A program made the translations under genes and the position numbers. Shown here in pieces: positions 28,144-37,908 of a stretch of DNA of 64,000 nt (positions are counted from its first letter, which is position 1; each line of letters opens with the position of its first letter). The notes below the pieces were generated by a model, which was not told the origin of the DNA, did no database searches, and saw only the letters and a list, made by a program, of their open reading frames with translations. Location: positions 18,582-82,581 of the forward strand of contig JARLHO010000050.1 of NCBI GenBank assembly GCA_031292215.1. Reading direction: 5' to 3'. Origin of the DNA: Syntrophobacteraceae bacterium (GTDB lineage: Bacteria > Desulfobacterota > Syntrophobacteria > Syntrophobacterales > Syntrophobacteraceae).

Positions 28144-28178
28144 CGGTAGACTAACTGTTTTAAAACACAAAAGGAGCA

Positions 28179-28697
28179 ATGAAATTGAGCAAACAGAACG
28201 CAGTCGTTGGAATCTACAATGCCCACACCGAGGCCGAAGCCGCAGTCAAAGAGCTTCAGAAATCGGGCTTTGACATGAAGAAGCTCTCAGTGGTGGGGAA
28301 GGACTATCACACCGAAGAAAATGTCGTCGGGTTCTACAACACAGGGGACCGGATGAAGTTCTGGGGAAAACTCGGGGCCTTTTGGGGAGGCTTGTGGGGG
28401 ATCCTGTTCGGCTCGGCCTTCTTCGTCATCCCGGGGTTGGGCCAACTGGTAGTGCTGGGCCCCCTGGTCATGATAATTGTCGGCGCCCTGGAAGGGGCCA
28501 TTGTGACCGGAGGGCTGAGCGCTCTGGGCGCTGGACTCTACAGCATGGGAATCCCCAAGGACAGCATCATCAAATACGAAACTGCTCTTAAGTCGGATAA
28601 GTTTCTGGTCATTGTCCACGGGGCATCCGATGATGTCGCCGGGGCCAAATCGATCCTGGAGACAACGGCCAAAGATGAGCTCGTGGTGCACCAATAG
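28179..28697 (+). CDS. DUF1269-type/general stress membrane protein
   Basis: The 172-residue protein has an N-terminal domain like YflT/GsiB-type general stress proteins (VVGIYNAHTEAEAAVKELQK, SGFDMKKLSVVGKDYHTEE). Glycine-rich membrane segments follow (WGKLGAFWGGLWGILFGSAF, VIPGLGQLVVLGPLVMIIVG), then a C-terminal region (GIPKDSIIKYETALKSDKFL, VIVHG). This fits the DUF1269 family of inner-membrane stress proteins. AAAAGGAG precedes the ATG. It heads a two-gene unit with the universal stress protein. Its leader directly follows the MITE-like insertion. Confidence 0.82.
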   Translation: MKLSKQNAVVGIYNAHTEAEAAVKELQKSGFDMKKLSVVGKDYHTEENVVGFYNTGDRMKFWGKLGAFWGGLWGILFGSAFFVIPGLGQLVVLGPLVMIIVGALEGAIVTGGLSALGAGLYSMGIPKDSIIKYETALKSDKFLVIVHGASDDVAGAKSILETTAKDELVVHQ

Positions 28698-28752
28698 TTA
28701 CCAATCGCTTGGGACTCATACGAGAGAGATTCTACCGCAAGGGGGGAAGTCC

Positions 28753-29211
28753 ATGGAAGATGTCAATCGGATTTTGGTCGTTAGCAGATCGACGAAATAT
28801 TGTCAAAAAGCCGTTGACTACGGAATTTCGCTTGCTCAAAAATTCGGGGCAGAGCTTTTCGTGGTGCATGTCATGCACAATCCTTTCATGCTGAAAGGTT
28901 GGAACCTCGCGGTTCCCTCTTTGGACGCAGAATATGCAAGATTACAGCAGACATTCAAAGATGACATCGATCGCATGATCGAAGGTAATAAAACAAAGGG
29001 ACTCACTGTCAAAACTGTCATAAAAGAAGGGAACCCCTTTGAAGAAATAGTGAAGATGGTCAAGGAAGAAAATATCGATCTGCTCATCATGTTGGCCCAC
29101 GAGGAAGGTCATTTCGAACACTTTCTATTCGGCCGTGACAATGAGGATTTGATACGCAAGATGCCCTGTTCCATCATGCTGGTCAAAAAAGAACCTCCCG
29201 GGGAAACGTAG
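28753..29211 (+). CDS. Universal stress protein (UspA family)
   Basis: The ATG at 28753 (GGGGGGAAG upstream) gives 152 residues with the Usp fold. It starts ILVVSRSTKYCQKAVDYGIS, with FGAELFVVHVMHNPF, VIKEGNPFEEIVKMVKEENI and DLLIMLAHEEGHFEHFLFGR, and ends MPCSIMLVKK. The usual ATP-binding G-2x-G-9x-G(S/T) signature is not intact (AHEEGHFEHFLFGRDNEDL), suggesting a non-nucleotide-binding UspA-type member. It lies 55 bp after the DUF1269-type gene. Confidence 0.87.
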   Translation: MEDVNRILVVSRSTKYCQKAVDYGISLAQKFGAELFVVHVMHNPFMLKGWNLAVPSLDAEYARLQQTFKDDIDRMIEGNKTKGLTVKTVIKEGNPFEEIVKMVKEENIDLLIMLAHEEGHFEHFLFGRDNEDLIRKMPCSIMLVKKEPPGET

Positions 29212-29397
29212 CGCAGGGCTTCCCGGCGCATCGTGGAACAGGGAAGTCGATTCTCGGAAAGCCGTCCGGGCGTATGGAAAAGACGTATGCGCGCGGGCTG
29301 AAAACGAGCAAGAGCGTTGCATCGGCAAACCGTGCTGCGGCCAAGCGGGAATTTTTCGTGAACTCGGGGGCCGGCGCTGCCAATAGAGAGGCAAGAC

Positions 29398-29640
29398 ATG
29401 AAAGACAATCCTTTAAAACAATTGGGAGCGCTCGGCCAATCCATCTGGCTGGACTACATCAGGCGAGATTTGATCGCCGGCGGCGGGCTCCGGCGCCTCA
29501 TCGAGGAGGATGGACCGCGGGGGATGACCTCGAATTCATGCATCTTCGAAAAGGCTATCGTGGAAAGCCACGATTACGATGAGGACATTCGGGCCATGGC
29601 GCTTTAAGGGAAAGGCGCCGAGGCAATTTATGAAATCCAG
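29398..29640 (+). pseudogene. tal: Transaldolase, N-terminal remnant
   Basis: From ATG 29398 (GAGAGG upstream) the frame reads NPLKQLGALGQSIWLDYIRR, GGGLRRLIEEDGPRGMTSNS and EKAIVESHDYDEDIRAMAL, the clear start of transaldolase. A TAA follows at codon 70. The frame then continues GKGAEAIYE for a few residues before similarity ends and the glycogen phosphorylase leader begins. The Schiff-base lysine region is gone, so the gene is dead unless the short peptide has another role. Confidence 0.88.
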
Positions 29641-29799
29641 GCTGATCCTTCATTGCCCGAACAGTGCCAGGCGTTTTTGTCGCCATCAGTGCTGAAAAAC
29701 AGCTTCGTTGCTATTGCGGCTAAACCTCAGTCGGCGGATGTCCCTTGGAATCCCTACAGTAGCCCGGACGCCGTCCAGGACAAATATGAAGGAGAAACA

Positions 29800-32346
29800 A
29801 TGAGAAAACAAACCCGCGCCGTCCACCCCATATACAATCTCTTGCCCACGGAAATAGAGGGGTTCGATGCCCTTGCCGAGTTGGCCCTGAATCTGCGTTG
29901 GTCTTGGAATCACGCGACCGACGAAGTGTGGCGGCAGCTTGATCCCAAACTGTGGGAAATCACGCACAATCCCTGGGTTGTCCTTCAGACGGCCTCGCGT
30001 GAGCGGATCGAGCGGGTTTTGGCCGATTCGGTTTTTCGCAAAAACGTTGATGAGCTGGTTCAGACCAGGCGGCAAGCGTTGAGGGCGCCCGGGTGGTTTC
30101 AGCAGAATCATCCGCAGGCGCCCTTGACCTGCGTCGCCTATTTCAGCATGGAATTTATGTTGAGCGAAGCTTTGCCAATCTACTCGGGCGGGCTTGGCAA
30201 TGTAGCCGGCGATCAGCTCAAAGCCGCCAGCGACCTGGGCGTGCCTGTAGTCGGCGTGGGACTGCTGTACCAGCAAGGCTATTTTCGCCAGGTAATCGAC
30301 AGGGAGGGAGCGCAACTGGCCCTTTTCCCGTATAACGACCCCGGACAGTTGCCTATAACGCCTGTGCGGCAAACGGACGGCGAGTGGCTGCGGCTTGAGA
30401 TCGCTTTACCCGGCTACTCGGTCTGGCTGCGCGCCTGGCAGGTCCAGGTCGGTCGAGTCAAGCTTTACCTGCTGGACAGCAATGACGCGGCGAACTTTCC
30501 CGCTCATCGAGGAATTACCAGCGAACTGTATGGCGGCGGGCCGGAGTTGCGCCTCGCGCAGGAAATGCTCCTCGGGATCGGCGGATGGCGATTGCTCGGT
30601 GCGCTTGGCATCCAGCCGGAAGTCTGTCATCTCAATGAAGGGCACGCGGCCTTTGCCGTGTTGGAACGCGCCCGCAGCTTCATGCAAGAGACCGCCCAGC
30701 CCTTCGAAGTCTCACTTGCCGTAACGCGAGCGGGAAACCTCTTCACCACACACACGGCGGTTACCGCCGGCTTCGACCGTTTCGCCCCGGCCCTCATCGA
30801 GCAATACCTCGGGGGTTATGCCGAGCAAAAGCTCGGCATAACCCCGCATGATTTACTGGCCTTGGGCCGTCAGGACCCAAACGATTCGTCGGAGAGTTTC
30901 AACATGGCCTACCTGGCAATCCGGGGCAGCGGTGCGGTCAATGGCGTGAGCCGCTTGCACGGGAAGGTGAGCCGGCACATCTTTTTGCCTCTCTTTCCGC
31001 GCTGGCCGCAGGACGAAATACCGGTCGGACATGTGACCAACGGAGTTCACATGCCGAGCTGGGACTCGGCGGAATCTGATGATCTGTGGACTCAAGCCTG
31101 TGGAAAAGACCGCTGGCTGGGGACGGTTGAAACCCTGGAGCAGGACATCCATGGGGTCTCCGACGCCGGCCTTTGGCAATTTCGCATCGCCGCAAGAAAG
31201 TCTCTTGTCGAATACGCTCGGAAGCGATTGTCCGGGCAACTGGCCGCTTCCGGCGCGCCGTCCGAGGCGGTTGACGGTGCGAAAAATCTATTCGATCCCA
31301 ATGCGTTGACACTGGGGGTTGCGCGGCGCTTTGCGACCTACAAGAGGCCGAACCTGCTCCTGCACGACCCGGAGCGACTGCTTAGTCTTTTAACCAATCT
31401 TGTGCGCCCGGTGCAGCTCATCATCGCCGGAAAGGCCCATCCAGCGGATGGGGCGGGGCAAGCCTTGATCCACGAATGGATAAATTTCATCCGCCGTCCG
31501 GAGGCCCGCCCCCATGTGATCTTCCTCAGTGACTACGACATGCTCCTGACCGAGCAACTGGTGCAGGGGGTCGATGTCTGGATCAATACGCCACGGCGAC
31601 CCTGGGAGGCGTGTGGAACGAGCGGCATGAAGGTGCTCGTAAATGGAGGCATCAATCTCTCGGAATTGGACGGCTGGTGGGCGGAAGCATACTCGCCCGA
31701 AGTGGGCTGGGCGCTGGGGGACGGCCTGGAACATGGGGACGATCCGGCCCGGGACGAGGTCGAAGCCGACGCGCTCTACGACCTGCTGGAGCGCGAGGTG
31801 ATCCCGGAGTTCCATACCCGAGACGATAAGGGCATCCCAACGGCCTGGGTCGCGCGAATGCGTGAAAGCATGGCGCGTTTGACGCCGCGCTTTTCCGCCA
31901 ACCGCGCTGTGCGCGAATACGCCGAACAACACTACCTCCCGGCTGCGTCAGCCTACCGGGAACGGTCTGCCGATAAAGGCTCAGCCGGCTCGCAGACAGT
32001 CAACTGGCAACAAAATCTGGAGCAGAAATGGGCCGGGCTGCGCTTCGGAGATTTGCGGGTCGAAACCAATGCGGACCACCACGTGTTTGAAGTCGAAGTT
32101 TTTCTCAACGATCTCGCCCCGGATGAGGTGCGGGTTGAGCTTTATGCGGACGGAATAAACGAGGGCGATCCCGTCCGGGAGGAAATGAAGTGCGCGAAAA
32201 CGGAGCCCGACGCATCGCGCCTTTGGGTCTATCACGCAACGGCGTCTGCTAAGCGTCAAGCGGGGGACTATACGGCGCGAGTAATACCTCGGCGCTCCGG
32301 GGTGGCGGTTCCGTTGGAATCCGCTAAAATCCTGTGGCAACGATGA
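29800..32346 (+). CDS. glgP: Glycogen/alpha-glucan phosphorylase
   Basis: Releases glucose-1-phosphate from alpha-1,4-glucans. The ATG at 29800 follows GAAGGAGAAAC. The 848-residue GT35 enzyme is of the short bacterial/archaeal type with an N-terminal DUF3417 region (IEGFDALAELALNLRWSWNH). Other segments are YFSMEFMLSEALPIYSGGLG, GHVTNGVHMPSWDS and AGKAHPADGAGQALIHEW. The PLP site is in RRPWEACGTSGMKVLVNGGI. All core motifs are present and the length is normal. The gene is flanked by remnants of transaldolase and glgX but itself looks intact. It fits with the GH57 enzyme at 12.4 kb for glucan turnover. Confidence 0.95.
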   Translation: MRKQTRAVHPIYNLLPTEIEGFDALAELALNLRWSWNHATDEVWRQLDPKLWEITHNPWVVLQTASRERIERVLADSVFRKNVDELVQTRRQALRAPGWFQQNHPQAPLTCVAYFSMEFMLSEALPIYSGGLGNVAGDQLKAASDLGVPVVGVGLLYQQGYFRQVIDREGAQLALFPYNDPGQLPITPVRQTDGEWLRLEIALPGYSVWLRAWQVQVGRVKLYLLDSNDAANFPAHRGITSELYGGGPELRLAQEMLLGIGGWRLLGALGIQPEVCHLNEGHAAFAVLERARSFMQETAQPFEVSLAVTRAGNLFTTHTAVTAGFDRFAPALIEQYLGGYAEQKLGITPHDLLALGRQDPNDSSESFNMAYLAIRGSGAVNGVSRLHGKVSRHIFLPLFPRWPQDEIPVGHVTNGVHMPSWDSAESDDLWTQACGKDRWLGTVETLEQDIHGVSDAGLWQFRIAARKSLVEYARKRLSGQLAASGAPSEAVDGAKNLFDPNALTLGVARRFATYKRPNLLLHDPERLLSLLTNLVRPVQLIIAGKAHPADGAGQALIHEWINFIRRPEARPHVIFLSDYDMLLTEQLVQGVDVWINTPRRPWEACGTSGMKVLVNGGINLSELDGWWAEAYSPEVGWALGDGLEHGDDPARDEVEADALYDLLEREVIPEFHTRDDKGIPTAWVARMRESMARLTPRFSANRAVREYAEQHYLPAASAYRERSADKGSAGSQTVNWQQNLEQKWAGLRFGDLRVETNADHHVFEVEVFLNDLAPDEVRVELYADGINEGDPVREEMKCAKTEPDASRLWVYHATASAKRQAGDYTARVIPRRSGVAVPLESAKILWQR

Positions 32347-32407
32347 TGAAAACGCCCCAAGGCGAGTTGCACGGCTATACCCCGGAGAGCTCCGAACGCG
32401 CTGACAT

Positions 32408-32706
32408 CCGGGTGGGGCCTGGTGGAAAAGATCCCCTATCTAAAAACCCCGGGAGTGACCGCTGTGGAGCTGATGCCGGTGCAGGAGTTCAATGAAACTT
32501 CCATCCCGGGCAAGGAACCCGCAAACAGGCCAACCGCTCAGGAATTACTGGGGATACCATCCCGTGGTGCAGGACCACATCTTGGCCGCCCTTCGTTATT
32601 GGATGGTCGAGATGCACGTGGACGGGTTCAGGTTCGACCTGGCATCGGTTCTACCGTCCAACCGCCGGGGGAGAGCTCCGGGCAGCCCGAGAAACTGGTC
32701 CTATTG
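32408..32706 (+). pseudogene. glgX: Glycogen debranching enzyme (GlgX) remnant
   Basis: Two frames are needed. One reads [26 protein letters not shown]. The other, from about 32492, reads [20 protein letters not shown] and then [20 protein letters not shown]. Both segments belong to GH13 isoamylase/GlgX, but the residues that should separate them are missing. Everything after the DGFRFDLAS nucleophile region is also gone. The gene therefore suffered deletions and a frameshift. It lies directly after glgP, where glgX is often found. Confidence 0.85.
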
Positions 32707-32719
32707 AGGTTCCTAAACC

Positions 32720-33652
32720 ATGAAGGAAATCGAAATGAGAAAAAGCAACTCTTTTGCAGCGTGGATCTTCATCGTGATTCTCGGCATTGGCGCACTATTA
32801 GCCTTTGCCATGAATAGAGCCAACATGGAAAACGTGTGGTTTGGAGTCATTATCTTTTTTATCGCCGTCGTTCTTTCTGCCGCCATCAGGGTTGCGGATC
32901 AGTGGGAAAGGGTGGTGATATTGCGGTTAGGCAAGTTCCACTCCCTCAAGGGACCGGGAATATTTTTCATTATCCCGATCATCGACACAATCCCTTACTG
33001 GATCGACATCCGCGTGATCACGGCTTCTTTCAAGGCAGAAAAGACGCTTACCAAAGATACGGTGCCCGTTGATGTGGACGCCGTGCTGTTTTGGAAAGTT
33101 GTGGACCCTAAGAAGGCGGCCCTGGATGTAGCCGACTATCAAAGCGCTTTACATTGGGCCTCCCAAACAGCGCTGCGTGATGTCATCGGCAAGACCATGC
33201 TTTCGGATATGCTGGAAGGCAGGGATAAGATCAGTAACGAACTGCGGAAGATCATCGATGAGCGCACCGAGCCATGGGGCGTTAATGTTATTTCGGTCGA
33301 AGTCAAGGATGTACTTATTCCGCCGGCCTTGGAGGATGCGATGTCGATGCAGGCTCAGGCCGAACGAGAACGTCAGGCCCGGGTGATTCTGGGAGATTCG
33401 GAGCGACAGGTGGCGGAGAAGTTTGGGGAGGCGGCCAAGACCTATGCCAACAATCCCACCGCTCTTCATTTGAGGGCCATGAACATGCTCTATGAGGGTT
33501 TGAAGGACAACGCCACGATCGTTATTGTACCCAGCACCGTCGTGGAAACCATGCAACTGGGGAGTGTCGCCGGGCTCACGGCCTTGACCATGGGATTGGG
33601 TCAGGAGCGCGCAAACAAAGAAAAGGCAAGCGCGGTCCAAGAAGGGGAATGA
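32720..33652 (+). CDS. Slipin/stomatin-like SPFH membrane protein
   Basis: The 310-residue protein has two N-terminal hydrophobic segments (AAWIFIVILGIGALLAFAMN and VWFGVIIFFIAVVLSAAI). An SPFH domain follows (VADQWERVVILRLGKFHSLK, PGIFFIIPIIDTIPYWIDIR, VPVDVDAVLFWKVVDPKKAA). A helical C-terminus contains PPALEDAMSMQAQAERERQA. Slipins form oligomeric membrane microdomains, often with an NfeD protease partner, but no nfeD gene is adjacent. Its stop overlaps the next reading frame. The start could also be ATG 32735. Confidence 0.9.
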   Translation: MKEIEMRKSNSFAAWIFIVILGIGALLAFAMNRANMENVWFGVIIFFIAVVLSAAIRVADQWERVVILRLGKFHSLKGPGIFFIIPIIDTIPYWIDIRVITASFKAEKTLTKDTVPVDVDAVLFWKVVDPKKAALDVADYQSALHWASQTALRDVIGKTMLSDMLEGRDKISNELRKIIDERTEPWGVNVISVEVKDVLIPPALEDAMSMQAQAERERQARVILGDSERQVAEKFGEAAKTYANNPTALHLRAMNMLYEGLKDNATIVIVPSTVVETMQLGSVAGLTALTMGLGQERANKEKASAVQEGE

Positions 33653-33960
33653 CTGCAATGAACGTGATCCAAGCAACGGGAAAAAGGACGACAAAGAAAA
33701 CGACTGCAATCGCATGCGTGTTTGTGGATATCGGCGGCGTCCTGCTCACCTACGGGCGCGATCGTCATGCGCGCAAGCGGGCGGCAAGGAAGTTCAATCT
33801 GGAGTTGGCCGAGATCGAGGATCGGCATCGCCTGAACTTCTACACCTATGAGGAGGGGAAGCTCACGCTGGATGAGTATTTGAGCCGGGTGGTCTTCCAC
33901 CAAAAGCGATCGTTTACCCGGGCTCAGTTTCGGCGGCCTCGATGCAAAACAACTCAATAA
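33649..33960 (+). pseudogene. HAD-family hydrolase N-terminal remnant
   Basis: The start overlaps the slipin stop (ATGA). The frame reads VFVDIGGVLLTYGRDRHARK with the HAD motif I, then RAARKFNLELAEIEDRHRLN and EEGKLTLDEYLSRVVFHQKR. This fits the first 95 residues of a HAD-IA hydrolase of about 210 residues. It then runs at about 33920 straight into acetate kinase sequence in another frame. Motifs II to IV are missing. Confidence 0.8.
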
Positions 33961-34370
33961 GATGGTCAATTTCGAGTCCGGGCTGCTCGGCGTGTCGGAG
34001 ACCAGTTCGGATATGAGCGATTTGCCAGGTCGCGAGGCCGGCGATGTGCGTGCGGCGGAGGCGGTCGCGCTGTTTTGCCGCCAGGTGAAGAAATGGATCG
34101 GCGCATTCGCGGCGGCATTGGGCGGACTCGACACTCTGGTGTTCTCGGGCGGTATCTGCGAGAATGCGCCTACGGTTCGTACCAGGATCTGCAACGGGCT
34201 GGGATTTCTTGGAATCGAACTCGAAAGAAAAACAAAACATGGCCAATGCGGGGATGATTTCTCCTGCGGCCGGCCGGACTTCTGTCCGCGTCATCCACAC
34301 CGATGAGGAATGGGTGATAGCCAACGCTGTCTACCAGGTTCTCGGCCCTGGCCGGGAAAAGGAGAAGTAA
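33920..34370 (+). pseudogene. ackA: Acetate kinase C-terminal remnant
   Basis: The plus strand reads LNKMVNFESGLLGVSETSSD, REAGDVRAAEAVALFCRQVK, GGLDTLVFSGGICENAPTVR and RICNGLGFLGIELE. These are the last 150 residues of acetate kinase. A frameshift near 34240 moves the end (NAGMISPAAGRTSVRVIHTD, EEWVIANAVYQVL) into another frame. The phosphate- and ATP-binding N-terminal half is missing. In many genomes ackA follows phosphoketolase; here the remnant lies just before an intact one. Confidence 0.88.
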
Positions 34371-34373
34371 ACC

Positions 34374-36743
34374 ATGAAGACGAAAACTCTTTCCCCGGAG
34401 TTGCTCCAGAAGATGGATGCGTACTGGCGCGCAGCCAACTATCTTTCGGTCGGCCAGATTTATCTCTATGACAATCCGCTTCTAAAGCGGCCTCTAACGC
34501 TTGCGGATGTAAAGCACATGCTGCTCGGACATTGGGGCACGACCCCGGGGCAAAATTTTATCTACGTGCACCTCAACCGGGTCATAAAAAAATACGACCT
34601 CGACATGATTTATGTCTCCGGTCCGGGACACGGTGGTCCGGCCGTTGTGGGCAACACCTATCTTGAAGGCACTTATACCGAGATTTATCCCGACATCAGC
34701 CAGGATGAAGCCGGGCTTCGGAAGCTCTTTATTCAGTTTTCCTTTCCCGGAGGAATCCCCAGCCACGCATCACCGGAGTGCCCGGGGTCGATCCACGAGG
34801 GTGGCGAGCTTGGCTATTCGCTTAGCCATTCGTTCGGGGCGGTGTTTGATAATCCCGATCTTGTCGTCGCCTGCGTTGTTGGAGACGGCGAGGCGGAGAC
34901 GGGGCCCCTTGCGACCGCCTGGCATTCGAACAAGTTTCTCGACCCGGTAACCGATGGCGCGGTGCTGCCGATCCTGCACCTAAACGGCTATAAGATTTCC
35001 AACCCGACCGTCCTGGCCCGCATCACCCGCGAGGAATTGGAGCAGTTGCTGCGCGGCTACGGGTGGACGCCCTACTTCGTCGAGGGAGACGAACCGGCGC
35101 TCATGCATGAGGCCATGGCCGCAACGCTTGACACGGCGGTTGAGCAGATCAAAAAGATACAACTTGATGCCCGCCTCCACGGCAGCTCCGAGCGTCCGCG
35201 CTGGCCGATGATCGTTTTCAACTCCCCCAAGGGCTGGACGGGGCCCGAAACGGTCGACGGCCTGCAAGTCGAGGGTACGTTTCGAGCGCACCAGGTGCCG
35301 CTCTCCGACCCGGCCACCCATCCCGAACACCTCAAGATGCTCGAAGAGTGGCTGAAAAGCTACCGGCCGGAGGAACTCTTCGACGAGCAAGGCCGGCTCA
35401 TGGCGGAGCTTGCCGAGCTTGCGCCCAAAGGCGAGCGTCGCATGGGCGCAAATCCGCACGGCAACGGCGGCATGCTGCTGCGTGATCTGGCGATGCCCGA
35501 TTTTCGCGACTACGCGGTCGAGATCCCCTCGCCCGGTGTGCGCGGCATCGGCGACACGCACGTGCTCGGCCCTTTTCTGCGCGATGTGGCAAAACTAAAC
35601 GGCGAGCAGCGGAATTTCCGGGTCTTTGGCCCCGACGAGACGCTCTCAAACGGCCTGGAGGCCCTCTTTGAGGTGACCAACCGCCAATGGGACGCAGCAA
35701 TCGAGGCAAACGACCAATTCCTCGCCCCCACCGGGCGCGTTATGGAAATGCTAAGCGAGCACCAATGCGAGGGCTGGCTCGAAGGCTACCTGCTCACCGG
35801 CCGCCATGGGCTCTTTAACTGCTACGAGGCGTTTATCCACATCGTCGACTCGATGTTCAACCAGCACGCCAAGTGGCTAAAAGTTACCTCGCGTCTGCCG
35901 TGGCGAAGGAAGATCGCCTCGCTAAATTACCTGCTGGCCTCTCATGTCTGGCGCCAGGACCACAACGGCTTTACGCATCAGGACCCCGGTTTTATCGACC
36001 ATGTCGTAAATAAGAAGGCCGAGATCGTGCGCATTTACCTCCCGCCGGATGCGAACTGCCTGCTCTCGGTGATGGACCACTGCCTTCGCAGCCGCCATTA
36101 CGTAAACGTTGTGATCGCGGGTAAACACCCCGCGCCCCAATGGCTGACGATGGAGGCCGCCGTCAACCACTGTACCGAAGGCATCGGCATCTGGCCGTGG
36201 GCCGGAAACGACCAGGGGGGCGCCCCCGATGTGGTCATGGCCTGCTGTGGCGATGTCCCAACGCTTGAGACTCTGGCCGCTGTCTCCATTATGCGCGAGC
36301 ATCTGCCCGACCTTAAAATCCGGGTGGTAAACATCGTCGACCTCATGAAGCTGCAGCCGCAAGCAGAGCATCCGCACGGACTTAGCGACATCGATTTCGA
36401 CGAGATTTTTACCCTGGATAAACCCGTCATCTTCGCCTTCCACGCCTACCCGTGGCTGATCCACCGTCTGACCTACCGGCGCGCCAACCACCACAACTTC
36501 CACGTTCGCGGCTACAAAGAAGAGGGCACCATAACCACGCCCTTCGACATGACGGTGTTAAACGACCTGGACCGTTTCCACCTCGTGATGGACGCAATCG
36601 ACCGCCTGCCGCAGACCGGCGCCAAGGGCGTCTACCTAAAGCAGGAGCTAAAGGATAAGCTCACCGAGCACAAGCAATACATAGACAAATATGGCGAGGA
36701 CCTGCCGGAAATTCGCAACTGGAAATGGAGTACCCCCCGATGA
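34374..36743 (+). CDS. xfp: Xylulose-5-phosphate/fructose-6-phosphate phosphoketolase
   Basis: Thiamine-diphosphate enzyme that splits xylulose-5-P (and often fructose-6-P) with phosphate to acetyl-phosphate and a triose or tetrose phosphate. The 789-residue length and the motifs are normal: [51 protein letters not shown], and the TPP/Mg motif [20 protein letters not shown]. The C-terminal part contains [27 protein letters not shown] ribosome site lies upstream. The gene shares ATGA with the aldolase gene. With ackA broken beside it, acetyl-phosphate would have to be used by phosphotransacetylase or another acetate kinase elsewhere. Confidence 0.96.
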   Translation: MKTKTLSPELLQKMDAYWRAANYLSVGQIYLYDNPLLKRPLTLADVKHMLLGHWGTTPGQNFIYVHLNRVIKKYDLDMIYVSGPGHGGPAVVGNTYLEGTYTEIYPDISQDEAGLRKLFIQFSFPGGIPSHASPECPGSIHEGGELGYSLSHSFGAVFDNPDLVVACVVGDGEAETGPLATAWHSNKFLDPVTDGAVLPILHLNGYKISNPTVLARITREELEQLLRGYGWTPYFVEGDEPALMHEAMAATLDTAVEQIKKIQLDARLHGSSERPRWPMIVFNSPKGWTGPETVDGLQVEGTFRAHQVPLSDPATHPEHLKMLEEWLKSYRPEELFDEQGRLMAELAELAPKGERRMGANPHGNGGMLLRDLAMPDFRDYAVEIPSPGVRGIGDTHVLGPFLRDVAKLNGEQRNFRVFGPDETLSNGLEALFEVTNRQWDAAIEANDQFLAPTGRVMEMLSEHQCEGWLEGYLLTGRHGLFNCYEAFIHIVDSMFNQHAKWLKVTSRLPWRRKIASLNYLLASHVWRQDHNGFTHQDPGFIDHVVNKKAEIVRIYLPPDANCLLSVMDHCLRSRHYVNVVIAGKHPAPQWLTMEAAVNHCTEGIGIWPWAGNDQGGAPDVVMACCGDVPTLETLAAVSIMREHLPDLKIRVVNIVDLMKLQPQAEHPHGLSDIDFDEIFTLDKPVIFAFHAYPWLIHRLTYRRANHHNFHVRGYKEEGTITTPFDMTVLNDLDRFHLVMDAIDRLPQTGAKGVYLKQELKDKLTEHKQYIDKYGEDLPEIRNWKWSTPR

Positions 36744-37762
36744 ATGCGCAAAAGCTAATAGACACAGCAAAGACGCTGGTCGCCGAAGGCAAGGGGCTGC
36801 TGGCGATGGATGAGAGCAACCCAACCTGCGACAAACGATTCGAGAGGTTGGGGATCCCGCAGACAGTAGAGGCCCGGCGCGCCTGGCGTGAGTTGATTGT
36901 GACCACGCCCGGCCTGGGTGAGTCCATTAGCGGCGCGATCCTCTTCGACGAGACGATCCGCCAACAGAAAAAAGACGGTACTCCCTTTGTTACAGTCTTA
37001 ACCGATGCGGGAATCATTCCCGGCATCAAGGTTGATGCCGGCGCAAAGGAGCTGGCGGCTCATCCCGGAGAGAAAATAACCGAAGGCCTCGATGGACTGC
37101 GCGAGCGGCTGGCCCAATACTCGCAAATGGGCGCCCGTTTTGCCAAGTGGCGCGCGGTAATCGCCCCGGGCGACGCCATTCCCAGCCGGGGCTGCATCGA
37201 GGCCAATGCGCATGCGCTGGCTCTCTACGCCGCGTTGTGCCAGGAAGCCGGACTGGTTCCCATCGTCGAGCCGGAAGTGCTAATGGACGGCGATCACACC
37301 CTGGAGCGGTGCCGCGTGATAACCGAGGAGGTCCTGCGAACGGTTTTTAACCAGCTCTACACGCAGCGGGTGCTACTGGAGGGGTTGATCCTTAAGCCCA
37401 ACATGGTGCTTCCGGGATTGACCTGCCCCCGGCAGGAAGGGGTGGACGAGGTGGCGCGCGCCACGGTGAGGAGTCTTTTGTGGACCGTTCCCGCCGCCGT
37501 TTCGGGAATCGCGTTTTTGTCCGGCGGCCAATCGGCTGAACTCTCATCGGCCCGTTTGAATGCCATGAACGCTGGATTTAAATCCCGGCTGCCCTGGGCG
37601 CTTACGTTTTCTTTTTCCCGCGCCATTCAGCAACCGGCTTTGGAGCTTTGGCGGGGCGAGGAGGCCAACGTCTTGGCGGCGCAAAAGGCCCTGTATCATC
37701 GCGCGAGATGCAACAGCGCCGCGCGCCGTGGCCAATACGATGCCGCGATGGAAAGGGCTTGA
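36740..37762 (+). CDS. Class I fructose-bisphosphate aldolase
   Basis: Cleaves fructose-1,6-bisphosphate through a Schiff base. The 340-residue protein begins [20 protein letters not shown] and has [19 protein letters not shown]. Other segments are [40 protein letters not shown] and [15 protein letters not shown]. The Schiff-base Lys is in [15 protein letters not shown], and the C-terminal part has [19 protein letters not shown]. The ATG at 36740 overlaps the phosphoketolase stop. It is the metazoan-like class I type found in some bacteria. Confidence 0.93.
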   Translation: MNAQKLIDTAKTLVAEGKGLLAMDESNPTCDKRFERLGIPQTVEARRAWRELIVTTPGLGESISGAILFDETIRQQKKDGTPFVTVLTDAGIIPGIKVDAGAKELAAHPGEKITEGLDGLRERLAQYSQMGARFAKWRAVIAPGDAIPSRGCIEANAHALALYAALCQEAGLVPIVEPEVLMDGDHTLERCRVITEEVLRTVFNQLYTQRVLLEGLILKPNMVLPGLTCPRQEGVDEVARATVRSLLWTVPAAVSGIAFLSGGQSAELSSARLNAMNAGFKSRLPWALTFSFSRAIQQPALELWRGEEANVLAAQKALYHRARCNSAARRGQYDAAMERA

Positions 37763-37824
37763 CCATGCGACAGGCTCGCAACCTGCAGAACCTGCGGCAT
37801 AAAAAAAACAGGAGAACGCCCGTC

Positions 37825-37908
37825 ATGGAAGCTGTCGCCAACCAGCCCGAGGCGGTTGGCGCACCCCTTTTGGCTAAAAAACCTGTCGAGGCGGAAACAC
37901 TCTCATGA
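37825..37908 (+). CDS. Very short reading frame, possible gene remnant
   Basis: The frame encodes 27 residues (MEAVANQPEAVGAPLLAKKP then VEAETLS). GGAGAA lies 10 bases upstream, and the stop overlaps the following HAD gene start (ATGA). The coupling suggests translation. The sequence looks like the disordered start of a larger enzyme whose body was deleted, in keeping with the other truncated genes here. I cannot assign it. Confidence 0.35.
   Translation: MEAVANQPEAVGAPLLAKKPVEAETLS

Noticed and set aside
29274..29582. Arginine-rich plus-strand frame overlapping the transaldolase remnant
   Set aside because: It is in another frame from the clear transaldolase similarity and has no recognisable pattern.
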